From assembly GCF_000400485.1 (NCBI RefSeq), contig NZ_ASHR01000014.1:124001-188000 (forward strand): a stretch of DNA of 64,000 bases, read 5' to 3'. Position 1 is the first letter of the stretch. Every line of letters starts with the position of its first letter. The translations under genes were made by a program, and so were the position numbers. Below, in pieces: positions 8,051 through 16,489 of the stretch. Under the pieces are notes generated by a model, which was given only the letters and a program-made list of their open reading frames with translations, did no database searches and was not told the DNA's origin. Source of the DNA: Agrococcus pavilionensis RW1. GTDB taxonomy: Bacteria; Actinomycetota; Actinomycetes; Actinomycetales; Microbacteriaceae.

Positions 8051-9163
8051 ATGCCCGCCCTCGACGACTTCTGCAGCATCATCCCCGCCGGCGGCGTCGG
8101 TTCGCGGCTGTGGCCGCTCTCCCGCGCGGACGCCCCGAAGTTCCTGCACGACCTCACCGGCAGCGGCAAGACGCTCCTGCGCGCGACCTTCGACCGGCTG
8201 CAGCCGCTCGCGGGCCCCGGCCGCACGATCGTCGTGACCGGGCGCGCGCACCGCGCGGCGGTCGAGGCGCAGATCCCCGAGCTCGACGACGCGAGCATCG
8301 TGCTCGAGGCCGAGCCGCGCGACTCGACCGTCGCGATCGCGCTCGCCGCGGCGATCCTGCGCCGCCGCGAGCCCGACGTCATCGTCGGCTCGTTCGCCGC
8401 CGACCACGTCATCGACGACGAGCGCTCGTTCCGGCGCGCGGTCGCCGAGGGCGTCGCGGCGGCCCGATCGGGCCGGATCGCGACGATCGGCATCACGCCG
8501 ACGGAGCCGGCGATCGGCTTCGGCTACATCCGCACGAACGGCCCGGCCGAGATCGAGGGAGCCCCGAGCGCCGCGATCGTGCGCGAGTTCGTCGAGAAGC
8601 CCTCCGCCGAGCGCGCGCGGCGCTACGTCGAGAGCGGCGAGTACCTCTGGAACGCCGGTATGTTCATCGCGCGCGCCGACGTGCTGCTCGAGGAGCTCGC
8701 GCGCGAGGAGCCCGAGCTCGCGGCGCACATCGACGAGCTCGCCGAGGTGTGGGACGAGCCGGCGAAGCGCGGCCCCGCGGTCGACCGGCTGTGGCCGCAG
8801 CTCAAGAAGATCGCGATCGACTACTCGGTCGCCGAACCGGCCGCCGAGCGCGGCACCATGGTCGTCGTCCCCGGCCACTTCGACTGGGACGACGTCGGCG
8901 ACTTCTCCGCCGTCGCGAAGCTCCACAACGGCGGTCGCCGCGGCCGGCTCGCGATCCTCGGCACCGCCGGCACCGTGCTCGCCGACTCGGCGAGCGGCAT
9001 CGTCGTGTCGCAGTCGAACCGCATCGTGTCGGTCGTCGGCATCAAGGACGTCGTGGTCGTCGACACCCCCGACGCGCTGCTCGTCACGACGACGGCGAAC
9101 GCGCAGCGCGTGAAGAAGGTCGTCGACGCCGTGCGCCTCTCGGGCAACACCGACGTGCTCTGA
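8051..9163 (+). CDS. manC: Mannose-1-phosphate guanylyltransferase
   Basis: Makes GDP-mannose from GTP and mannose 1-phosphate. The 370 residues begin with the nucleotidyltransferase signature IIPAGGVGSRLWPLSR followed by a Lys (PKFLHDL), with FAADHVI, the FVEKP motif and WNAGMFI further on, all typical of the GMP family. It lacks the fused phosphomannose isomerase domain of long ManC proteins. The ATG is chosen from the -10 box TAGAGT at 7 nt; an upstream in-frame start at 7976 would precede the promoter. GDP-mannose probably feeds the divergent GT4 enzyme and other glycans in this window. Confidence 0.92.
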   Translation: MPALDDFCSIIPAGGVGSRLWPLSRADAPKFLHDLTGSGKTLLRATFDRLQPLAGPGRTIVVTGRAHRAAVEAQIPELDDASIVLEAEPRDSTVAIALAAAILRRREPDVIVGSFAADHVIDDERSFRRAVAEGVAAARSGRIATIGITPTEPAIGFGYIRTNGPAEIEGAPSAAIVREFVEKPSAERARRYVESGEYLWNAGMFIARADVLLEELAREEPELAAHIDELAEVWDEPAKRGPAVDRLWPQLKKIAIDYSVAEPAAERGTMVVVPGHFDWDDVGDFSAVAKLHNGGRRGRLAILGTAGTVLADSASGIVVSQSNRIVSVVGIKDVVVVDTPDALLVTTTANAQRVKKVVDAVRLSGNTDVL

Positions 9164-9342
9164 GCCGCCGCGGCGTCGTTCGCGCTCGACCGGGGCGGGG
9201 GCGCCCGATCGGGGCCGGCGCGCCCGGCCCGCTCGGGCGCATCCGCCCCGCTCGGCGCCGGCGAGCGAGCGCGCGCGACCGGGCGGCACCGCGCCGCCCG
9301 CGCGACGGTTACGATGGCGCCGACCCGCTCGAAGGAGACACC

Positions 9343-10416
9343 GTGGCCCGCTCGCTCGCCATCCCTGCGCTCGCCGCCCTGCTGCTGCTCGCCGGCTGCG
9401 CCGCGCCGCCGCCCGCCGAGACCGAGGGGCCGGGAGCCTCTGGCGACGCCGAGCAGTCGCTCGAGTGCGCGCAGATGGTCACGAACTCTGGCGGCCTCAA
9501 CGACCGCTCCTTCAACGAGACGAGCTGGGCGGGCATGGAGCGCGCGGAGGCCGAGCTCGGCGTCGAGGCCAACGTGCTCGTCTCGACGACCGAGAGCGAC
9601 CTCGCGCCCAACGTGCAGGCGGCGGTCGAGACCGGCTGCGGCTTCGTGCTCACCGTCGGCTTCGAGCTCGCGGCCGCGACCGCCGAGCAGGCCGAGACCA
9701 ATCCCGACGTGCAGTTCGCGATCGTCGACGAGATCGTCGAGGCGCCCAACGTGCGCTCGATCGTCTTCGACACCGCGCAGGCCGCGTTCCTCGCGGGCTA
9801 CGCCGCCGCCTCGGTGAGCGAGACGGGCACCGTCGCGACCTTCGGCGGCGGCAACCAGCCGCCTGTCACGCTCTTCATGGACGGCTTCGCGGCCGGCATC
9901 GACGCCTACAACGAGGCGAAGGGCACCCAGGTGCAGCTGCTCGGCTGGGACCCCGAGGCGCAGGACGGCACCTTCACGGGCGACTTCGAGAACGTCGCGA
10001 ACGGCCGTTCGCTCTCGGAGGCCTTCATCGCGCAGGGCGCGGACGTCATCCTGCCCGTGGCTGGTCAGGTCGGCGAGGGCGCGCTCACCGCATCCATCGA
10101 CGCGGGCGGCGCGGCGCTCGTCATCTGGGTCGACAACGACGGCTTCGAGACGCTGCCGGAGGAGTACCGCGGCATCCTGCTCACGAGCATCATGAAGAAC
10201 ACCGAGGATGCGGTGGTCACCGCGGTCGGGGACGCCGCCGACGGCACGATCTCCGACGAGCCCATCATCGGCACGCTCGAGAACGGCGGCGTCGACATCG
10301 CCCCGTTCCACGACCTCGACGCGCGCGTGAGCGACGAGACGAAGGCCGAGCTCGAGGCGCTCCGCGAGCAGATCATCGCTGGCGAGATCGTCGTCGAGTC
10401 GCCCTCGAGCCCCTGA
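9343..10416 (+). CDS. BMP-family nucleoside-binding lipoprotein (first of two)
   Basis: Substrate-binding lipoprotein of about 357 residues for an ABC nucleoside transporter (PnrA/BmpA family). The short GTG-initiated signal peptide ends in the lipobox LLLAGC near residue 19. Family motifs NDRSFNETSWAGM, GCGFVLTVGF and DTAQAAFLAGYAAA are present. GAAGGAG lies 4-8 nt before the GTG, and a -10 box TACGAT at 9310-9315 gives a short leader. It is followed by a paralogue and then by the ATPase and permeases, so it delivers nucleosides to that transporter. Confidence 0.88.
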   Translation: MARSLAIPALAALLLLAGCAAPPPAETEGPGASGDAEQSLECAQMVTNSGGLNDRSFNETSWAGMERAEAELGVEANVLVSTTESDLAPNVQAAVETGCGFVLTVGFELAAATAEQAETNPDVQFAIVDEIVEAPNVRSIVFDTAQAAFLAGYAAASVSETGTVATFGGGNQPPVTLFMDGFAAGIDAYNEAKGTQVQLLGWDPEAQDGTFTGDFENVANGRSLSEAFIAQGADVILPVAGQVGEGALTASIDAGGAALVIWVDNDGFETLPEEYRGILLTSIMKNTEDAVVTAVGDAADGTISDEPIIGTLENGGVDIAPFHDLDARVSDETKAELEALREQIIAGEIVVESPSSP

Positions 10417-10430
10417 CGCACCCTCAGGGT

Positions 10431-10445
10431 TTGCAACGATTGCGT
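10431..10445. promoter_or_regulatory. Possible LacI-type operator
   Basis: TTGCAACGATTGCGT contains GCAA-cga-TTGC, an inverted repeat resembling LacI-family operator cores. It lies about 45 bp upstream of the -10 box (TATGCT, 10488-10493) of the second BMP gene. No LacI-type gene is in the window. Confidence 0.25.
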
Positions 10446-10549
10446 TTCGGTGGCCCGCGGCGGCGGTTGCGGGCGTCGTCGCGGCCCTATGCTCGACCAT
10501 CATGCGCTCCGCCGCGTCGCGGCGAGCATCCTTTGCACTGGAGGATCCC

Positions 10550-11650
10550 TTGAAGTTCACCCGTTCCGCCGCGCGCGGCGGCGCCATCGCCCTCGGCGCG
10601 GCGCTCCTGCTCGCCGGCTGCGCCGCAGCACCTGACGCCCCGTCGAGCACGACGGACGCGTCGGCCGACCCCGCCGCCACCACCGACATCCAGCCCTGCA
10701 TCATCTCGGACGCGGGCGGCTTCGACGACCGCTCCTTCAACCAGCTCGGCGCCGAGGGCCTCCGCGCCGCGTCGGAGACGATCGGCGTCGAGCCGATCGA
10801 GGTCGAGTCGCAGTCGGACGCCGACTACGCCGCCAACCTCACGAGCGTCATCGACGAGGGCTGCAACATGATCGTGTCGGTCGGCTTCGCGCTCTCCGAG
10901 GCGACCGCCGCGGCCGCCGAGGCGAACCCCGACCTCAGCTTCACGATCATCGACGACAACGCGATCGACCTGCCGAACGTCAAGCCGATCATCTACGACA
11001 CGGCGCAGGCGGCGTTCCTCGCCGGCTACGCGGCCGCGTCGTACTCGGAGTCGGGCGTCGTCGCCACGTGGGGCGGCATGCAGTTCCCGACCGTGACGAT
11101 CTTCATGGACGGCTTCGCGGCCGGCGTGGAGTACTACAACGAGCAGAAGGGCGAGGACGTCCAGGTGCTCGGCTGGGACGTCGAGGCGCAGACCGGCTCG
11201 TTCACGGGTGGCTTCGAGGCCGGCCCGACGGCGCAGCAGATGGCCGACACCTTCATCCAGCAGGGCGCCGACGTGCTCCTGCCGGTCGGTGGCCCGATCT
11301 TCCTCTCGGCCGCCGAGGCGATCCGCGACGCGGGCGCCGACTCGGGCATCGCGATGATCGGCGTCGACGCCGACCTCTACGAGACCTCGCCCGACTACGC
11401 CGACCTCTTCCTGACGTCGATCATGAAGGGCATGTCGGAGGGCGTCCAGACGGTGGTCGAGGAGGCCGCCGCGGGCAACTTCAGCAACGAGCCGTACGTC
11501 GGCACGCTCGAGAACGAGGGCGTGAGCATCGCTCCGTTCCACGACTTCGAGGGCTCGGTCGACCCCGAGCTGCAGGCAGAGCTCGACGAGATCGAGGCGG
11601 CGATCATCGCCGGCGAGATCGAGGTCGGCTCGCCCTCGAGCCCGGAGTAA
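10550..11650 (+). CDS. BMP-family nucleoside-binding lipoprotein (second of two)
   Basis: Paralogue of the preceding gene: lipobox LLLAGC, then FDDRSFNQLGAEGL, DTAQAAFLAGYAAASYS and the shared ending GEIEVGSPSSPE (first copy: GEIVVESPSSP). A TTG start was chosen because GGAGG sits 5 nt upstream and yields a normal 24-residue lipoprotein signal. The alternative ATG at 10502 lies 8 nt after the -10 box TATGCT, as in leaderless genes here, and would add 16 residues. A strong hairpin follows the stop codon. Confidence 0.88.
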   Translation: MKFTRSAARGGAIALGAALLLAGCAAAPDAPSSTTDASADPAATTDIQPCIISDAGGFDDRSFNQLGAEGLRAASETIGVEPIEVESQSDADYAANLTSVIDEGCNMIVSVGFALSEATAAAAEANPDLSFTIIDDNAIDLPNVKPIIYDTAQAAFLAGYAAASYSESGVVATWGGMQFPTVTIFMDGFAAGVEYYNEQKGEDVQVLGWDVEAQTGSFTGGFEAGPTAQQMADTFIQQGADVLLPVGGPIFLSAAEAIRDAGADSGIAMIGVDADLYETSPDYADLFLTSIMKGMSEGVQTVVEEAAAGNFSNEPYVGTLENEGVSIAPFHDFEGSVDPELQAELDEIEAAIIAGEIEVGSPSSPE

Positions 11651-11660
11651 CCAGGCACAG

Positions 11661-11698
11661 CGCGCGTGGGGGTCGGCGCAAGCCGGCCCCCACGCGCG
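11661..11698 (+). terminator. Hairpin between the binding-protein genes and the transporter genes
   Basis: 17-bp stem (11661-11677 with 11682-11698, one G-U pair) and GCAA loop, 10 nt after the second lipoprotein stop. It could act as a terminator or 3' stabiliser that keeps binding-protein mRNA more abundant than transporter mRNA. A TACATT -10-like box at 11729-11734 may restart transcription. Confidence 0.7.
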
Positions 11699-11769
11699 TG
11701 CGCGGCCCCGCGGACCGCGCGCCCCCGATACATTCATCAGTCGTCGCCGTCGTCGTCGAAGGAAGGCAC

Positions 11770-13329
11770 ATGACCGTCGAGCCAACTCCCCTCGGGGCAC
11801 CCACCCTCGAGCTGCGCGGCATCACCAAGCGCTTCGGCGCGCTGACCGCGAACGACCACATCGACCTCGAGGTCCGGGCGGGCGAGATCCACTGCCTGCT
11901 CGGCGAGAACGGCGCCGGCAAGTCGACGCTCATGAACGTCCTCTACGGCCTCTACCGCGCCGAGGAGGGCGAGATCCTGCTCGACGGCGAGCCGCAGTCG
12001 TTCGCCGGCCCCGGCGACGCGATGCGCGCCGGCATCGGCATGGTGCACCAGCACTTCATGCTCATCCCCGTCTTCACCGTCGCCGAGAACGTGCTGCTCG
12101 GCCACGAGCGCGAGCTCGGCGGGCTGAGCGGCGCGCGCCAGAAGGTGCGCGAGATCTCGCAGCGCTTCGGCTTCCACGTCGACCCCGACGCGCGCATCGA
12201 GGACCTCCCCGTCGGCGTGCAGCAGCGGGTCGAGATCATCAAGGCGCTCTCGCAGGACGCGAAGGTGCTCGTGTTCGACGAGCCGACCGCCGTGCTGACG
12301 CCGCAGGAGACCGACGAGCTCATGGCGATCATGCAGCAGCTGCGCGACGAGGGCACCGCGATCGTCTTCATCACCCACAAGCTGCGCGAGGTGCGCGCGA
12401 TCGCCGACCGCATCACCGTCATCCGGCTCGGCAAGGTCGTCGGCCAGGCGAGCCCCGAGTCGTCGACGACCGAGCTCGCGTCGATGATGGTCGGCCGCGC
12501 CGTCGAGCTGACGGTGCAGAAGAACCCGCCGGTGCTCACCGACAACGCGCTCGTCGTGTCGAACCTGACGGTGCTGGATGCGCTGGGCCAGAAGGTCGTC
12601 AACGACGTTTCGTTCACGGTACGCGGCGGCGAGGTGCTCTGCATCGCCGGCGTCCAGGGCAACGGCCAGACCGAGCTCACCGAGGCCATCCTCGGCCTGC
12701 AGCACCGCGTGACCGGCTCGATCGACCTCAACGGCAACGAGCTCATCGGCGACTCCGTGCGCGAGGTGCTCGACGCGGGCGTCGGCTTCGTGCCCGAGGA
12801 CCGCAAGGTCGACGGGCTCGTCGGCGACTTCTCGATCGCCGAGAACCTCATGCTCGACCGCTACAGCGGCGCGCCGTTCGTGCGCGCCGGCACCGTCGAC
12901 CGCGAGGAGCGCGACCGCTTCGCGGCCGAGAAGCTCGAGTCCTTCGACATCCGCGCGCAGGGCATCGAGACGCCCGTCGGCACGCTCTCGGGCGGCAACC
13001 AGCAGAAGGTCGTGCTCGCGCGCGAGCTCGGCCGCCCACTCGCCCTCTTCGTCGCCTCGCAGCCCACGCGCGGCCTCGACGTCGGCTCGATCGAGTTCGT
13101 GCACAGCCAGATCATCGCGACCCGCGACGCGGGCATCCCCGTCATCGTCGTCTCGACCGAGCTCGACGAGGTCGTCGGCCTCGCCGACCGCATCGCGGTC
13201 ATGTACCGCGGCGGCATCGTCGGCATCGTGCCGGCCGACACGAGCCGCGACACGCTCGGCCTCATGATGGCCGGCGAGCGCGTCGCCGGCGCCCCGAACC
13301 CCGAGCCCTCGAAGGGAGCCGTAGCGTGA
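11770..13329 (+). CDS. Nucleoside ABC transporter ATPase (duplicated ABC domains)
   Basis: 519 residues with two ABC cassettes, as in RbsA/NupA-type importers. Cassette 1 has Walker A GENGAGKSTL near residue 45, signature DLPVGVQQRVEI and Walker B KVLVFDEPTAVL. Cassette 2 has a degenerate Walker A (GVQGNGQTEL), signature LSGGNQQKVV and LFVASQPTRGLDV in place of the usual Walker B glutamate, so only one site looks fully catalytic, as is usual in this family. GAAGGAAGG precedes the ATG. The stop overlaps the first permease start (GTGA). Confidence 0.93.
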   Translation: MTVEPTPLGAPTLELRGITKRFGALTANDHIDLEVRAGEIHCLLGENGAGKSTLMNVLYGLYRAEEGEILLDGEPQSFAGPGDAMRAGIGMVHQHFMLIPVFTVAENVLLGHERELGGLSGARQKVREISQRFGFHVDPDARIEDLPVGVQQRVEIIKALSQDAKVLVFDEPTAVLTPQETDELMAIMQQLRDEGTAIVFITHKLREVRAIADRITVIRLGKVVGQASPESSTTELASMMVGRAVELTVQKNPPVLTDNALVVSNLTVLDALGQKVVNDVSFTVRGGEVLCIAGVQGNGQTELTEAILGLQHRVTGSIDLNGNELIGDSVREVLDAGVGFVPEDRKVDGLVGDFSIAENLMLDRYSGAPFVRAGTVDREERDRFAAEKLESFDIRAQGIETPVGTLSGGNQQKVVLARELGRPLALFVASQPTRGLDVGSIEFVHSQIIATRDAGIPVIVVSTELDEVVGLADRIAVMYRGGIVGIVPADTSRDTLGLMMAGERVAGAPNPEPSKGAVA

Positions 13330-14732
13330 ACGAGACGCCGCGCGACGCCGACGACCCGATCGAGCCCCACGCCCCGCAGCGACCGGGCGGCTCGCCCGAC
13401 TCCGGCGCGGCCCCCACGGCCGTCCACGCGCCGGCCGAGGCGGAGGTGCAGGTCGCGGCACCCGTCGCCCCGACCGACGACCGCACCGCCGACGTCGACG
13501 ACCCGTGGGGGAGCGCCTTCCGTCGCATCATGGGCGGCAACCTCGTGATGGCGGTGCTCGCGATCCTCACCTCGCTCGTCGTCGGCGGCATCCTCATCGC
13601 CGCGACCGACGAGCGCGTGCAGGAGACGGCCGGCTACTTCTTCGCCCGTCCCGGCGACATGCTCTCGGCGGTCTGGACCGCGGTCTCGGGCGCCTACCTC
13701 GCCCTCTTCCAGGGCGCGGTGCTCAACTTCGCAGCTGCCGATCGCGGCTTCATCTACCTCATCAAGCCGCTCACCGACACGCTGAACTTCGCCACCCCGC
13801 TCATCGCCGCGGGCCTCGGCGTCGCGCTCGCGTTCCGGGTCGGCCTGTTCAACATCGGCGGCCGCGGGCAGATGCTGTGGGCCGCCGCGGCCTCCGCGTG
13901 GGTCGGCTTCGCCTTCCAGATGCCGCCGATCCTGCACGTCATCGTCGCGATCCTCGTCGGCATCGCCGCCGGCGCGATCTGGGCGGGCATCGCCGGCGCG
14001 CTCAAGGCGTACACGGGCGCGCACGAGGTGATCTCGACGATCATGCTCAACTTCGTCGCGTTCTGGTTCATCACCTGGATGTTGCGCACGCCCGGCCTGC
14101 TGCAGAACCCCGGCGGCAACAACCCCATCTCGCCGCCCATGCCCGAGACGGCCATCCTGCCGTCGATCTTCGGCCCGCCGTTCGTGCTGCACTGGGGCTT
14201 CCTGCTCTCGGTGCTCGCGGTGATCGTCTGCGCGTGGCTCATCAACCGGTCGAACCTGGGCTTCCAGTTCCGCGCGGTCGGCTACAACGCATCCGCCGCC
14301 CTCAACGCCGGCATGAACGTCAAGCGCCTCACGGTCTACGCGATGCTCCTCTCGGGCGCCTTCATGGGCCTCGCGGGCGCGCAGCAGGTGACGGGCGCCG
14401 TGACGACCGGCTTCACCGCCGGCATCGACGCGGGCATCGGCTTCGACGCCATCACGGTCGCGCTGCTCGGCGGCTCGACGCCGTGGGGCACCTTCTTCGC
14501 CGGCCTGCTCTTCGGCGCCTTCAAGGCGGGCGGCTTCCGCATGCAGGCCGCCGAGGGCGTGCCCGTCGACATCATCCTCGTCGTCCAGTCCTTCATCGTG
14601 CTGTTCATCGCCGCGCCGCCGCTCGTGCGCGCGATGTTCGGCCTGCCGCAGCCCGGCAGGAAGTCGCGCCGCCAGCGCCGCGACGAGGCCGCGCTCGCCG
14701 CGATGACCCAGCAGAAGGGAGCGCAGTCGTGA
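13326..14732 (+). CDS. Nucleoside ABC transporter permease 1
   Basis: 468-residue membrane protein of the BPD_transp_2 type (YufP/NupB-like) with about ten helices after a 60-residue hydrophilic Pro/Asp-rich N-terminus. The core GLFNIGGRGQMLWAAAASAW and EVISTIMLNFVAFW is characteristic of the family. The GTG start overlaps the ATPase stop, and the gene's own stop overlaps the next start (GTGA), giving coupled translation of all transporter parts. Confidence 0.92.
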   Translation: MNETPRDADDPIEPHAPQRPGGSPDSGAAPTAVHAPAEAEVQVAAPVAPTDDRTADVDDPWGSAFRRIMGGNLVMAVLAILTSLVVGGILIAATDERVQETAGYFFARPGDMLSAVWTAVSGAYLALFQGAVLNFAAADRGFIYLIKPLTDTLNFATPLIAAGLGVALAFRVGLFNIGGRGQMLWAAAASAWVGFAFQMPPILHVIVAILVGIAAGAIWAGIAGALKAYTGAHEVISTIMLNFVAFWFITWMLRTPGLLQNPGGNNPISPPMPETAILPSIFGPPFVLHWGFLLSVLAVIVCAWLINRSNLGFQFRAVGYNASAALNAGMNVKRLTVYAMLLSGAFMGLAGAQQVTGAVTTGFTAGIDAGIGFDAITVALLGGSTPWGTFFAGLLFGAFKAGGFRMQAAEGVPVDIILVVQSFIVLFIAAPPLVRAMFGLPQPGRKSRRQRRDEAALAAMTQQKGAQS

Positions 14733-16057
14733 CGACGCAGCAGCCCACCGCCGCGCAGCCGCACGCCGAGACGACGCAGCAGCCCACCGCCGCGCAGCCG
14801 CACGCCGAGACGATCGAGCTCGAGCGCGCGGTCGTCAAGCACTGGAAGGCACCGGTCTCGTACGCGGTGCTCACGCTCGTCGCGCTCGTGCTGTTCGTCG
14901 TCGCCTCGCGCGACGGCTCGACGACGCTGCGGCTCGCCTCCGTCGGCGACTTCGTCGCCCTCCCGGATGCGGTGCTCCCGGTGCGCGCGACCGGCATCGT
15001 CGTCGTCGTGCTCCTCGCCGCCCTCACGGCGGTCTCGACCTGGCTCGTCGCGACGGTGCGGAAGCAGGGCTTCTGGCTGCCGCTCGCGTTCGGCGTGCTC
15101 TTCGTCGTCGCGTTCCTCGTCTGGGCCGGCGCCGACAAGATGATCCCGATCCCCGGCCTGCTGTTCGCGACCGTGGGCCTCTCGGTGCCGCTCATCTTCG
15201 GCGCGATGGGCGGCGTCATCTCCGAGCGCGCGGGCGTCGTGAACATCGCGATCGAGGCGCAGCTGCTCTCCGGCGCGTTCAGCGGCGCGGTGATCGCCTC
15301 GTCGACCGGCAGCGCCGTGCTCGGCATCCTCGGCGCGATGCTCGCGGGCGTGCTCGTCTCGATGGTGCTCGCGGTCTTCGCGATCCGCTACTTCGTCGAG
15401 CAGGTCATCGTCGGCGTCGTGCTCAACGTGCTCGTCGTGGGCCTGACGAACTTCCTCTACTCCTCGGTGCTCACCGCGAACCCCGCGCTCAACTCCCCCG
15501 ACCGGCTCCCGCGCATCCCCATCCCCGGGATCGAGACGATCCCGATCATCGGCCCGGCGCTGTTCGAGCACACGGTCATCGTCTACGCGATGTTCATCAT
15601 CGTGCCGGTCATCGCGTGGGGCCTGTTCAAGACCACGTGGGGCCTGCGGCTGCGCGCGATCGGCGAGCACCCGCTCGCCGCCGACACCGTCGGCATCAAG
15701 GTCAACCGGCTGCGCTTCTGGAACGTCGCGCTCGCCGGCGCCGTCGCGGGCCTCGGCGGCGCCTACTTCACGCTCGACACGACCGGCGCCTTCAACCGCG
15801 AGATGACGGCGGGCCTCGGCTACATCGCGCTCGCGGCCGTCATCTTCGGCCAGTGGCACCCGCTCAAGGCGACGGCGGCGGCGCTGCTGTTCGGCTTCGC
15901 CTCGGCGCTGCAGCAGACGCTCGGCGCGATCGGCTCGCCGGTGCCGAGCGAGTTCATGCTCATGCTCCCGTACGTCATCACGCTGCTCGCGGTCGCCGGC
16001 TTCATCGGCCAGTCGCGAGCGCCGGCGGCGAGCGGCAAGCCGTACATCAAGCAGTAG
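14729..16057 (+). CDS. Nucleoside ABC transporter permease 2
   Basis: 442-residue membrane protein (YufQ/NupC-like). Family motifs ISERAGVVNIAIEAQLL and VEQVIVGVVLNVL are present, with about ten helices. The N-terminus carries a perfect tandem repeat of 13 residues (TTQQPTAAQPHAE twice) encoded by an exact 39-bp duplication. It follows permease 1 with a GTGA overlap and precedes cdd by 6 nt, placing import and cytidine deamination in one operon. Confidence 0.92.
   Translation: MTTQQPTAAQPHAETTQQPTAAQPHAETIELERAVVKHWKAPVSYAVLTLVALVLFVVASRDGSTTLRLASVGDFVALPDAVLPVRATGIVVVVLLAALTAVSTWLVATVRKQGFWLPLAFGVLFVVAFLVWAGADKMIPIPGLLFATVGLSVPLIFGAMGGVISERAGVVNIAIEAQLLSGAFSGAVIASSTGSAVLGILGAMLAGVLVSMVLAVFAIRYFVEQVIVGVVLNVLVVGLTNFLYSSVLTANPALNSPDRLPRIPIPGIETIPIIGPALFEHTVIVYAMFIIVPVIAWGLFKTTWGLRLRAIGEHPLAADTVGIKVNRLRFWNVALAGAVAGLGGAYFTLDTTGAFNREMTAGLGYIALAAVIFGQWHPLKATAAALLFGFASALQQTLGAIGSPVPSEFMLMLPYVITLLAVAGFIGQSRAPAASGKPYIKQ
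14732..14809 (+). repeat. 39-bp exact tandem duplication in the permease 2 gene
   Basis: Units 14732-14770 and 14771-14809 are identical, adding 13 residues to the cytoplasmic N-terminus in frame. Perfect identity suggests a recent or slippage-prone event. Confidence 0.95.
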
Positions 16058-16063
16058 GCGGCC

Positions 16064-16489
16064 ATGGCTGAGATCGACTGGCAAGCGCTGCACGACGCGG
16101 CGGTCGCGGCGACGGAGCGGGCCTACGTGCCCTACTCGAGGTTCCCGGTGGGCGCCGCGGCGCTCGTCGACGACGGCCGCATCGTCGCGGGCGCGAACAT
16201 CGAGAACGCCGCCTACGGCGTCACGCTGTGCGCCGAGTGCTCGCTCGTGAGCGCGATGGTCATGGGCGGCGGCGGGCGCATCGTCGCGTTCGCGTGCGTC
16301 AACGGCGCAGGCGAGCGGCTCATGCCGTGCGGCCGCTGCCGCCAGCTGCTCTTCGAGCACGCGGCGCCGGGCATGCTGCTCGACACCGTGAGCGGCATCC
16401 GCACGATGGCCGAGGTGCTGCCGGATGCGTTCGGCCCGGCACAGCTCGACGAGTACGCAGAGCACGAGGAGAGGGAGCACCGTGGCTGA
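16064..16489 (+). CDS. cdd: Cytidine deaminase
   Basis: 141-residue homotetrameric-type enzyme that converts cytidine and deoxycytidine to uridine and deoxyuridine. Zinc and catalytic residues are visible in LCAECSLVSAM and MPCGRCRQLLFEH; NIENAAYG binds the nucleoside. The acidic C-terminus overlaps the next gene by 8 nt. It sits directly after the nucleoside permeases and before thymidine phosphorylase, a complete pyrimidine salvage order. Confidence 0.95.
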   Translation: MAEIDWQALHDAAVAATERAYVPYSRFPVGAAALVDDGRIVAGANIENAAYGVTLCAECSLVSAMVMGGGGRIVAFACVNGAGERLMPCGRCRQLLFEHAAPGMLLDTVSGIRTMAEVLPDAFGPAQLDEYAEHEEREHRG

